Below, piece by piece: positions 43,899-52,000 of a DNA stretch of 64,000 nt. This DNA is from JAIPEI01 sp964443135 (GTDB taxonomy: Bacteria > Desulfobacterota > DSM-4660 > Desulfatiglandales > HGW-15). The DNA is taken from positions 18,203 through 82,202 of the forward strand of contig CAYUBQ010000013.1 of NCBI GenBank assembly GCA_964443135.1. Reading direction: 5' to 3'. The position numbers and the translations under genes are program-made. Under the pieces are notes generated by a model, which saw only the letters and a list, made by a program, of their open reading frames with translations, made no database searches and was not told the DNA's origin. Position 1 is the stretch's first letter. Every line of letters begins with the position of its first letter.

Positions 43899-44792
43899 AT
43901 GGAAACCATGGACGACATCCGCAAGCACTACCGATTCTCCCGAGCGGATGAAGAGAACCTGCCCAAGCTGTCTGAGATTCTCCTGCCCGTTGTCGACGAG
44001 CTGGCCCGGGACTTCTACGACTTTTTGAGGGACGACCCCCGTACCGCAGCTTACTTTCCCACGGAAGCGGCGGTGGAGCGGCGCAAGGAGACCATCAAGG
44101 CCTGGCTTCGAATGATCCTGACCGAGCCCTACGATCGCAGGCTCCTGCTGCGGCTGGAACGGATCGGCCAGGTGCACGTGAAGATCGGCCTGTCCGGGCA
44201 CTACGTGAACGCGGCCATGAACTTCATCCGCACCCACGCCATGCGACACGTGATCGCGGCCGTTCCCGATCGGAACGTGCGGGAGGACCTCCTGGAGACC
44301 CTGAACAAGGTCCTCGACATCAGCCTGGACATCATGACGGGCTCCTACCGGGAGGCGGAGCTCAAGAAGGTGTTCATCTCCTACCGCGTGGAATCCACAT
44401 TGATCCAGTGGTCCGAGCGGTTCATGCAGGGCCTGAACCTGATGCTCACCCTCGGGCTTCTGGTCATGGCCGTGGGGCTCGCCAGCCTCTTCACCCACGA
44501 TGTGATCTTCGCCTTCACCGGGAACCTGGAGAACGGCGTGATCAAGGCCCTGGGCTCCCTCCTGATCCTGTGGATGCTCATCGAGCTGGTCCACACCGAG
44601 GTGCGCCACCTGAAGGGCGGGAAGTTTCACGTGCGGGTCTTCGTGGAGCTGGCCCTGGTGGCCTTCATTCGAAAGATCTTCGTGGCGAGCTTCGACAAGC
44701 AGGATCCGCTCACCTTCGCCCTCCTGCTCGGGGCGCTCCTGGTGCTGGGGATCGTGTTCTTCCTGGTGGCGTTCGCAAAGGACCGTACATAG
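43899..44792 (+). CDS. globin-coupled membrane sensor fused to a PsiE-like domain
   Basis: 297 residues. Residues 1-160 are a sensor globin: FSRADEENLPKLSEILLPVV, and the F-helix IGQVHVKIGLSGHYVNAAM whose His93 is the likely heme ligand. Residues 185-295 contain four hydrophobic helices with WMLIELVHTEVRHLKGGKF and VALVAFIRKIFV-type segments, LALVAFIRKIFVASFDK here, as in PsiE, the phosphate-starvation-inducible membrane protein. A heme domain sensing O2, NO or CO could thus gate a membrane module. AAAGAACCC precedes the ATG weakly; GAGGAAAAG is slightly further. Convergent with the ParA gene, 13 nt apart. Confidence 0.8.
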   Translation: METMDDIRKHYRFSRADEENLPKLSEILLPVVDELARDFYDFLRDDPRTAAYFPTEAAVERRKETIKAWLRMILTEPYDRRLLLRLERIGQVHVKIGLSGHYVNAAMNFIRTHAMRHVIAAVPDRNVREDLLETLNKVLDISLDIMTGSYREAELKKVFISYRVESTLIQWSERFMQGLNLMLTLGLLVMAVGLASLFTHDVIFAFTGNLENGVIKALGSLLILWMLIELVHTEVRHLKGGKFHVRVFVELALVAFIRKIFVASFDKQDPLTFALLLGALLVLGIVFFLVAFAKDRT

Positions 44793-44805
44793 CCGAGGGG
44801 CGCGG

Positions 44806-45564
44806 TCACACCGGCGTGGGCACCCGAAGCCGGACGATCTCGTCGCACAGGGACTCGTAGTCCCAGGCTCCACGGCTGGAAGGGGCGCTCAGCAGGACCG
44901 GTCTGGCGGCCAGGTTGGCCTGGTTGATGGACTCGCTTCGGGCGATGAAGGTTCGGAGGAGGTGCTTGCGAACGTCCTGAAGGAGATCGTCGAAGAGGGC
45001 GTTGGTGCGGGAGGTTCGAAGGTCCAGCATGGTCACCAGGATGCGGAAAGGGACGTCTTCCTCGTCCCGGAGCTCCCGGGCCGCCTCGAGGAGCGCGCGG
45101 ATGCCGGAGACGGCCCCGGCGCCCGGCTGTACGGGCACCAGGAGGAGGTCGGCCGCCACGATGCCGTTGTGGGTCAGGACCCCCAGGGAGGGCGGGCAGT
45201 CGATCACCACGTACCGGTAGTCTCCCCGCACCCGGCCCAGGGCGCGGGCCAGCCGCTCCTCCCGCCGGATGCGGGCGGCCAGGAGCTCGGCGGTTTCGTT
45301 GAGGCGTCCCGATGCGGCCACCACGTCCAGGTGGTCCAGGTCGGTGGGCGTGACGGCCCGGGAGGCCGTCCCGGGCTTGTCCATGATCAGGTCGGTGACG
45401 TCGCGCTTCGGGGACTCTTTCAGGAAGCAGCGTGTGGCGTGAGATTGGGGGTCCAGATCCACCAGGAGGGTGCGGCGTCCCTTCTTCGCCAGACCGGTCG
45501 CCACGTTCACGGCCGTGGTGGTCTTGCCCACGCCGCCCTTGGTGTTGGTGACGGTGATGATCAT
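44806..45564 (-). CDS. orphan ParA-family ATPase
   Basis: 252 residues. Deviant Walker A TKGGVGKTT at the N-terminus, LVDLDPQSHAT (A'), IDCPPSLGVLTHNGIVAAD (Walker B) are complete, the general ParA/Soj/MinD-type set. There is no parB adjacent, so it may position a cargo other than the chromosome. The ATG at 45564 has GGGAGG upstream; a longer reading adds 20 residues without support. Downstream of hrpA on the same strand but 166 nt apart in the opposite order, hence not obviously an operon. Confidence 0.85.
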   Translation of the reverse strand: MIITVTNTKGGVGKTTTAVNVATGLAKKGRRTLLVDLDPQSHATRCFLKESPKRDVTDLIMDKPGTASRAVTPTDLDHLDVVAASGRLNETAELLAARIRREERLARALGRVRGDYRYVVIDCPPSLGVLTHNGIVAADLLLVPVQPGAGAVSGIRALLEAARELRDEEDVPFRILVTMLDLRTSRTNALFDDLLQDVRKHLLRTFIARSESINQANLAARPVLLSAPSSRGAWDYESLCDEIVRLRVPTPV

Positions 45565-45730
45565 GACGCGCCTCCCGAGTGGGGGTCTCGCGCAGGCGGT
45601 GTGCGGGGACGGCATCGCCTGCACGTCCAGGCCCGTTGAGGTGGTGGAAAGGAATTATAGGGAATGAATCGATTCGTGTCAAATCATCCCCGAATTCCGG
45701 CACGAGCCCCAGCGGACCTCTGCGCTCCGT

Positions 45731-48700
45731 CTATACCATGCGCCGGATCTCCTCGGCCTTTTTCCTGAGCCGCTTCGGGGAGACCTTGACCGAGGTGGAA
45801 AGCTCCGGCGCGAAGACCGAGACGCGGTACTCGTCGATCCACCGGCCGAACTCCTCCACCGCATCCCGCTTTTCCTCTGTTGCGTTGGGGGAGAGTCCGT
45901 CTCGGATCCCCTGAAGCTCCCGCTCGAACACCGCCACCTCGTCCGCCTTGTCCCGGTCCTTGTGCGGATCGAAGGAGCCCCGCTCCGCTCGGATCTCGAG
46001 CGCCCTGATGTGCCTCGGCAGCTGCTCCAGCCGTTCCAGGGAGCATCGCTCCAGGAAGTCGTCGGGGACCAGGCGGGCAAGCCGCTCTCGAACGGACGCA
46101 CAGACGGCGCGGACGGCCGGGTTGGCCGACCCGGAGGCCTCCAGGCTGTGGAGGGAGGAGCGGAGCCGGGCGTATCCCTCGAGGACGGGAATGACCCGGT
46201 CCAGGAGCTCGTTCGCGGCGGAGATCAGCGTGGAGGAGAGATGCTCGGCCAGGGCCTCGAACGCCGTCTCGCTGCGCACGTCCTTCCGGAAGGTCAACCG
46301 CACGAGCGTGTCCCCCAGCGCCTTTTCCACGGTCCTCGCGCCGCCGAAACAGACCGCCGCCTCGGACGGTCCGGCCGGAAGCTTGAGCACCCTGGCCGCG
46401 TGCTTGAGGTCGCGCGAGAGACGGAGGGTCAGGAGGCGCGCCACCCCTTTCGGGTGGATCGCGTCGGCCTCGGCCGAGCTCGGGTGCAGCCGGATGCGCG
46501 CCCCTTCCTCCGCAGGCTCCAGGGCCGGGTAGGCCACGAGGTTGTCCTCCACGGGAACCTCGTCGGGAAGGGCGTCGAAGTCCCATCGGGTGACGCCGTC
46601 CCGCTCCCATCGATCCCGGGCCCGCTTCCAGGAGCCGGAGGAGGGAGGGGCGGCGGAGAGCCCCTCGCCGGCCAGGAGCCCCGGATCGCGGCCTGCGCGG
46701 ATCTGGCGTCCCTGGTGGTCCGTGACGGCCACCCTCATGCGGAGGTGCTCCGGAAGGTCCTCCTGGGGCCAGGCCGAGGCCGGGATGTCCACGCCGAACC
46801 GCCTGTAGATGAAGCGTCCCAGGGCGGTCAGCAGGGACTCGTCGGTCCGCTCCATCTCCGCGGCGATCGTCTCCACGGTGCTCGAGACCGGCACGAGCCG
46901 CTTGCGGAACCGCTTGGGCAGTCCCTTGAGGAGCGCCGTGAGCTTCTCCTCGAAGAGCCCCGGTACGAGCCACTCCAGCCGCTCGCGCGGGAGCCTGGAG
47001 GTCAGGGTGGAGGGAACCGACACGGTGACCCCGTCCTCCTCCGAGCCGGGGGAGAAGCGGTAGGTCAAGGGGAAGGCGTGGTCGCCGGCCCGAATCCCTT
47101 CCGGGTAGCTCGTGAGCAGGGAGTCGTCCGGCCGGTGGAGCAGCAGATCCTTCTCGGTCATGCGGAGAAACCCGTCCCCCCCGTTCTCCCGGATCCGCCG
47201 CTTCAGGGTGCGGGTGTCGCACACCCCGGGGAGACGCTCGGAGTAAAAGGCGGCCATGGCCTCCTCGTTCACCAGGATGTCCCGTCGCCGGATGCGGTCC
47301 TCCATGGATGAGAACCGTTCCACCAGGGCGAGGTTGTGCTCCAGGAAGGGAAAGGGCTGCTTCACCTCCCCCTCCACCAGGGCCGATCGTACGAAGATCC
47401 GGTGGGCCTCCTCCCGGTCCACACGAGCGTAGGAGGCCGACCGGCCCTGCACGATGGGCAGCCCGAACAGGGAGACCTGCTCCACGGCGCGGACCTCCCC
47501 CCGGGACTTCTCCCAGTGCGGGTTGTGGAAGCTGGACCGGCAGAGGTTCCCGCCGAGCGCTTCCAGCCATCCGGGGTCGATGCGCGCCACGGTCCTCGCA
47601 AACAGTCGGGAGGTCCGGACCATCTCCACCGCCACGATCCAGGGAGCGCCCTTATTGAAGAGCGTGGACCCGGGAAACACCATCACGTCCCGGCCCCGGG
47701 TGGCGCGGTAGATGTTCTTCTCCTTCTGCACGGCGATGTTGGAGAGAAAGCCGCTCAGTACGGAGCGGTGAATCCTCGCGTAGCGGGTGTCTTCCTTGGC
47801 GGGCCGGGGGGCGGCCTCGCGACCCAGTCCCTCCTCGTCCAGGATGGTGGTGATCTGCTCGTGGATGTCCCGCCACTCCCGCATGCGCACGTAGGAGAGA
47901 AAATGCTCCCGGCAGAACCTGCGCATGCGGCCCTGGGTCTTCAGCTCGGCCCAGGTCCTCCGGTAGCGGTTCCAGATGTTGAGGAGGGTCAGGAAGTCGC
48001 TGTCCCGGTCGTTGAAAGGGCGGTGTGCGGCGTCGGCCTCTCCGGCCTTCTCCGCAGGCCGCTCCCGTGGGTCCTGGATGCCGAGGGCCGCGGCGATCAC
48101 GGCCACCTCGCCGGAGCACCCCTCCTCCCCGGCCTCCAGCATCATGCGACTGATGCGGGGGTCCAGGGGAAGCCGGGCCATGCTCCGTCCCCGCGGGGTG
48201 AGTCGGGTCCGGCCCTTCTCCCGCGTGACTGCGCCCAGCTCCACCAGCAGGTCGAACCCGTCTTTCACGCTCCGGGGGTTGGGCGGATCCACGAACGGGA
48301 AGGACTCGATGTCGCCCAGCTTCAGGGAGAGCATGCGCAGGATCACCTCGGCCAGGTTGGAACGGAGGATCTCCGGGGGCGTGTGCTCCGGCCGGGACTC
48401 ATAGGAAGCCTCGGAGTAGAGCCGGATGCAGACGCCGTCCCTCACCCTCCCGCACCGGCCCTTGCGCTGGTCCGCGCTGCTCCGGGAGATCGGGGCCACG
48501 GCCAGGCTGGTGGTGCGGGTGGACGGGTGGTACTTGGGGATGCGGGCCAGCCCGGTGTCCACGACCCAGCGGATCCCGGGGATGGTGAGGGAGGTCTCGG
48601 CCACGTTCGTGGCCACCACGATCTTCCGTCCCTGGACGGCTGCGAACACCCTGCGCTGCTGGGAGGCCGGGAGCTTCGCAAAGAGCGGGAGGACCCTGGT

Positions 48701-49657
48701 GTCGGGAAAGCCCCGGGCGTCGATCCGCTCGCAGGTCTCGCGGATGTCCTGCTCCGTGGGCATGAAGACCAGCACGTCCCCCCCCCGCCGCTCGGATGCG
48801 ACGCGCTCCACCGCCTGGACCGCGACGTCCACGTAGGTCTCGTCCCCCTGGTCCCCCTCGTCCGTGTCGGCGTACTCCACCTCCACGGGGTAGAGCCGGC
48901 CGCTCACCTCGATCACCGGTGCGTCCCCGAAGGCCGCGGCGAACTTCTCCGTGTCCAGGGTGGCGGAGGTGATCACCACGCGGAGGTCCTTCCGTCTGGC
49001 GAGGAGGATGCGGAGCCAGCCCAGGAGAAAGTCGATGTTGAGGCTGCGCTCGTGCGCCTCGTCGATGATGACGGTGTCGTACTCGTTCAGGAAGCGGTCC
49101 TGCTGGGTCTCGGCGAGGAGCATCCCGTCGGTGAGGATCTTGACGTAGCCGTTCGGTCCCGTCTTGTCGCTGAACCGGATCCGGTACCCCACGGAACCGC
49201 CGATCTCCTCTCCCATCTCCTCGGCGATCCGCGCGGCCACTGTGGTGGCGGCGATGCGCCTCGGCTGGGTGCACCCGATGCGCCCGCCGATCCCCCGCCC
49301 GGCCTCCAGGCACATCTTGGGGATCTGGGTGCTCTTGCCCGAGCCCGTGTCGCCGGCGATGACCACCACGGGGTTGTGCCGGACGGCACGGACGATCTCT
49401 TCCCGCCTGGAAAAGATGGGGAGGTGCTCCGGGTAGCGCATGGGCGGAAGGTTTTCGAGGCGTGCCTTGCGACGCTCGATGGAGGCCTCCAGGCGCCGTT
49501 CCAGCTCCTTCAACCGCTTCTCCGGGTCTCGCGATCGCTTTCCGCGGACGGACCTCCCCGTGAGGGACCGGAGTCCCCTGCGGATCGCCCACTGGTCGGC
49601 GATCATGGCCTCTCCCAGACGGGAGCGGATACGGGCTGTGCGGTCGGCGGTCGACAA
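45731..49657 (-). CDS. hrpA: ATP-dependent RNA helicase HrpA
   Basis: 1308 residues with the TTG start, matching the 1300 of E. coli HrpA. Motifs: GDTGSGKSTQIP (I), TQPRRIAA (Ia), IIDEAHERSLN (DEAH, II), ITSATLD (III), TNVAETSLTIPG (V) and RKGRCGRVRDG (VI), then winged-helix/ratchet, OB-fold and the long DUF3418 C-terminal domain. HrpA resolves collided ribosomes in E. coli. I place the start at TTG 49657, because GGAG lies nine bases upstream and the following RSRLGEAMIADQWAIRR aligns in position with the E. coli N-terminus; an ATG at 49606 is an alternative, and an upstream ATG at 49795 is too far. Confidence 0.93.
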   Translation of the reverse strand: MSTADRTARIRSRLGEAMIADQWAIRRGLRSLTGRSVRGKRSRDPEKRLKELERRLEASIERRKARLENLPPMRYPEHLPIFSRREEIVRAVRHNPVVVIAGDTGSGKSTQIPKMCLEAGRGIGGRIGCTQPRRIAATTVAARIAEEMGEEIGGSVGYRIRFSDKTGPNGYVKILTDGMLLAETQQDRFLNEYDTVIIDEAHERSLNIDFLLGWLRILLARRKDLRVVITSATLDTEKFAAAFGDAPVIEVSGRLYPVEVEYADTDEGDQGDETYVDVAVQAVERVASERRGGDVLVFMPTEQDIRETCERIDARGFPDTRVLPLFAKLPASQQRRVFAAVQGRKIVVATNVAETSLTIPGIRWVVDTGLARIPKYHPSTRTTSLAVAPISRSSADQRKGRCGRVRDGVCIRLYSEASYESRPEHTPPEILRSNLAEVILRMLSLKLGDIESFPFVDPPNPRSVKDGFDLLVELGAVTREKGRTRLTPRGRSMARLPLDPRISRMMLEAGEEGCSGEVAVIAAALGIQDPRERPAEKAGEADAAHRPFNDRDSDFLTLLNIWNRYRRTWAELKTQGRMRRFCREHFLSYVRMREWRDIHEQITTILDEEGLGREAAPRPAKEDTRYARIHRSVLSGFLSNIAVQKEKNIYRATRGRDVMVFPGSTLFNKGAPWIVAVEMVRTSRLFARTVARIDPGWLEALGGNLCRSSFHNPHWEKSRGEVRAVEQVSLFGLPIVQGRSASYARVDREEAHRIFVRSALVEGEVKQPFPFLEHNLALVERFSSMEDRIRRRDILVNEEAMAAFYSERLPGVCDTRTLKRRIRENGGDGFLRMTEKDLLLHRPDDSLLTSYPEGIRAGDHAFPLTYRFSPGSEEDGVTVSVPSTLTSRLPRERLEWLVPGLFEEKLTALLKGLPKRFRKRLVPVSSTVETIAAEMERTDESLLTALGRFIYRRFGVDIPASAWPQEDLPEHLRMRVAVTDHQGRQIRAGRDPGLLAGEGLSAAPPSSGSWKRARDRWERDGVTRWDFDALPDEVPVEDNLVAYPALEPAEEGARIRLHPSSAEADAIHPKGVARLLTLRLSRDLKHAARVLKLPAGPSEAAVCFGGARTVEKALGDTLVRLTFRKDVRSETAFEALAEHLSSTLISAANELLDRVIPVLEGYARLRSSLHSLEASGSANPAVRAVCASVRERLARLVPDDFLERCSLERLEQLPRHIRALEIRAERGSFDPHKDRDKADEVAVFERELQGIRDGLSPNATEEKRDAVEEFGRWIDEYRVSVFAPELSTSVKVSPKRLRKKAEEIRRMV

Positions 49658-49854
49658 GGGTGGGTTCTCCCCGGCTCGGTTCCGAAGGCCGGAGCAGTCC
49701 CTCCCGCGGAAACGGGCCCGCGCCGGCAAAGCACAAAACATAATGCTCCAGGGGGCAAACTTCAAGGGATGGGAGTTGTGCCGGTCCGCGGGCACATGCT
49801 AAGGTGGTTCTGGATCGACGGTCCGCCCGCAAAGGGAAGGCCGGAAGGGAGAGC

Positions 49855-50055
49855 ATGCAGAGGACCCTCGTCATTCTCGGGATCGCCTTCGTCGCCGTGG
49901 GCCTCCTGTGGCCCTGGCTGGGAAAGATCCCCCTGGGACGTCTTCCCGGGGACATCGTCATCGACCGGCCCGGCTTCAAGCTCTTCATTCCCATCACCAC
50001 GATGGTCGTTCTGAGCGGGTTGATCTCGCTGATCCTGTGGATCTTTCGAAAGTGA
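49855..50055 (+). CDS. DUF2905 membrane protein
   Basis: 66 residues, two membrane helices (LVILGIAFVAVGLLWPWLG and ITTMVVLSGLISLILWIF) around the loop GRLPGDIVIDRPGFKLFIPI, of which GDIVIDRPG is the DUF2905 hallmark. Conserved across bacteria, function unknown. GGAAGGGAGAG precedes the ATG. Divergent from hrpA; followed 10 nt later by the phosphoesterase gene. Confidence 0.88.
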   Translation: MQRTLVILGIAFVAVGLLWPWLGKIPLGRLPGDIVIDRPGFKLFIPITTMVVLSGLISLILWIFRK

Positions 50056-50065
50056 GAGAGGGACG

Positions 50066-50545
50066 ATGCGTTTCGTGGTTCAGGAGCATCTCGCAAGCAG
50101 GCTCCACTGGGACCTGAGGCTGGAGATGGGCGGCGTCCTCAAATCGTGGGCCCTCCCCAAGGGACCGTCCATGGACCCGTCCAAAAAGCGGCTGGCCGTG
50201 CAGGTGGTGGATCACCCCGTGGAATACGGCGATTTCGAAGGGGTCATTCCGGATGGGGAGTTCGGCGCGGGCGTGGTGGCCGTCTGGGACGAGGGCCGTT
50301 TCGTCGCATCGGGGGACCGGGATCCGGAAGCGGCGCTCGAGGCCGGAAAGCTCGATTTCGAGCTGGAGGGGCGGATCCTGAAGGGCGGTTTCGCCCTGGT
50401 CCGGTTCCGGGGCGAGGCGGACAACTACTGGATGCTCATCAAAAAACGGGACGATCACGCCGTCGCTCCCTGGGAGCCGCCCCGTGCCCTCACCCCGGAG
50501 CGCGAGCAGGCGCTTCGGAAAAAGAGCCGGGCGGGGGATGCGTGA
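50066..50545 (+). CDS. stand-alone LigD-type 3'-phosphoesterase domain
   Basis: 159 residues, the PE domain of LigD alone. EHLASRLHWDLRLEMGG contains the HX5HXDXR catalytic set, VDHPVEYGDFEG the later His and Tyr, and PDGEFGAG the closing loop. The domain removes 3'-terminal ribonucleosides and 3'-phosphates from primer ends during end repair. No ligase or polymerase domain and no ku gene is nearby, so it acts separately from canonical NHEJ here. GAGAGGGACG precedes the ATG; stop overlaps the next ATG (TGATG). Confidence 0.9.
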   Translation: MRFVVQEHLASRLHWDLRLEMGGVLKSWALPKGPSMDPSKKRLAVQVVDHPVEYGDFEGVIPDGEFGAGVVAVWDEGRFVASGDRDPEAALEAGKLDFELEGRILKGGFALVRFRGEADNYWMLIKKRDDHAVAPWEPPRALTPEREQALRKKSRAGDA

Positions 50546-51456
50546 TGGGCGAGCCCGTCCTGGACAGGGACGCGGTTCGTCTGCTCGACGACCCCGAGGC
50601 CCTGGCCGATCACGTCTCGCGGGTGCTGAACAGGGAAAGCCTCAGAAGCAGGGTCTTCCCCTCGGGCGTCTCCAGGTCCGCCGATACCTCGTCGGTCCTG
50701 TTTCTTCTGGGGAATCACTGCGGTCGGGGCCGAGGCCGGGGCGAGCCCTGCGTGGTGTTCAACAAACGCTCCCGTCTCGTCAAACAGTCCGGCGACCTCT
50801 GCTTTCCCGGGGGCCGCATGGCTCCCCGGCTGGACCCGTGCCTGGGGCGGATCCTTTCGCTTCCGGGCTTTCCGCTGGGCCGATGGCCCTACTGGCGGCA
50901 GTGGCGGCGCTCGCGGCCGAGACAGGCCCGCAGGCTCTCCCTGCTCCTGGCCACGGGGCTCCGGGAGGGGCTCGAGGAGATGCGGCTGAACCCGCTGGGG
51001 GTCCGGATGCTGGGCCCCCTCCCCGCCCGGGAGCTCCTTCTGTTCAGCCGGGTGATCTACCCCATGGTGGGCTGGATCCGCCGGCAGAAGCGGTTCTTTC
51101 CCAACTGGGAGGTGGAGCGGATCGTATTCGTCCCGTTGCGGCATCTGCTCACACCGGAGCTGTATGCGCGTTACCGTCTCCGTTTCGAGCCGGACAAGCC
51201 GGGTCCGGAAGAGGCGGAGGTGAGGGAACTGCCCTGCTTCGTGCACCGCGGAGTACGAGGCACGGAGACCCTGTGGGGCGCCACCTACTACATCGTGGCC
51301 GCGTTTCTCCAGTGCGTGTTCGGGTTTCGCCCGCCCGAGCTCCACGCCCTTCCGGTGGTTCACGGGTCCCTGGGACGGGACTATCTGGGAGGCCGTCCCC
51401 GGGAGGCCCGCAACCCGCCGCGGGAGGTGCTGCAAAGCGGCGGAAAGGGAGGATAG
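50545..51456 (+). CDS. divergent Nudix hydrolase-like protein
   Basis: 303 residues. DLCFPGGRM and, about 50 residues later, GLREGLEEMRL look like the two halves of a Nudix box (GX5EX7REUXEEXGU) separated by an insertion rich in Trp/Arg; the FPGGR strand and the VNLR-like FVPLRHLLTP recall CoA diphosphatases. The canonical Gly near the end of the box is replaced. Activity on a nucleoside diphosphate derivative is plausible but the insertion may abolish it. Begins inside the stop codon of the upstream gene. Confidence 0.65.
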   Translation: MGEPVLDRDAVRLLDDPEALADHVSRVLNRESLRSRVFPSGVSRSADTSSVLFLLGNHCGRGRGRGEPCVVFNKRSRLVKQSGDLCFPGGRMAPRLDPCLGRILSLPGFPLGRWPYWRQWRRSRPRQARRLSLLLATGLREGLEEMRLNPLGVRMLGPLPARELLLFSRVIYPMVGWIRRQKRFFPNWEVERIVFVPLRHLLTPELYARYRLRFEPDKPGPEEAEVRELPCFVHRGVRGTETLWGATYYIVAAFLQCVFGFRPPELHALPVVHGSLGRDYLGGRPREARNPPREVLQSGGKGG

Positions 51457-51460
51457 GTTC

Positions 51461-51964
51461 ATGGAACTGGAAGAGGTCCTGGTCGCGGCCATCGACTACG
51501 AGGAAAAGATTCGGGACGTGTACCGGGAGGCTGCGGAGGCCGTGTCCGACCCGGTCGGCCGAAGGCTGCTCCAGGCCCTGGGGGACGACGAGCAGCGTCA
51601 CATGGACTGTCTTCGCGACCGGCTGGATCGCTGGCGAAAGACCGGCCGGCTCGATGTGGAGCGCCTGGAGAGCGTGGTTCCTTCCCGGCAGGAGATCGAG
51701 GAGGAGGCCAGGAAGCACGCGGACACACTGCCCGACAACGCCCGGGGGGACGAGAAGCAGGTCCTCAGCCGGGCCCTCCGGGTGGAGATCGAGACCAGCG
51801 ACTTCTACCGGAAGATGGCCGGGAAGATGTCCGGCGAAGCGCAGGATCTCTTCCGGGGGTTCCTGGAGATCGAGGACCGGCACATCGCAACGGTCCAGAT
51901 CCAGCTGGACTACTACAGCCGGACCGGCTACTGGATGGGGATCAAGGAGTTCGACATGGAGTAG
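51461..51964 (+). CDS. ferritin-like domain protein (rubrerythrin-related)
   Basis: 167 residues, two repeats of a helical pair. AIDYEEKIRDVYREAAEAV with DDEQRHMDCL, and RVEIETSDFYRKMAGKM with EIEDRHIATV, supply two E...EXXH-type di-iron ligand sets as in rubrerythrin and ferritin-like proteins. No C-terminal rubredoxin (CXXC) domain. It may store iron or detoxify peroxide in an anaerobe. GGAGGATAGG lies upstream of the ATG. Confidence 0.85.
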   Translation: MELEEVLVAAIDYEEKIRDVYREAAEAVSDPVGRRLLQALGDDEQRHMDCLRDRLDRWRKTGRLDVERLESVVPSRQEIEEEARKHADTLPDNARGDEKQVLSRALRVEIETSDFYRKMAGKMSGEAQDLFRGFLEIEDRHIATVQIQLDYYSRTGYWMGIKEFDME

Positions 51965-52000
51965 GGGGGGCGCCCGGACCGCGGCGTCCATCGAAGCTCT

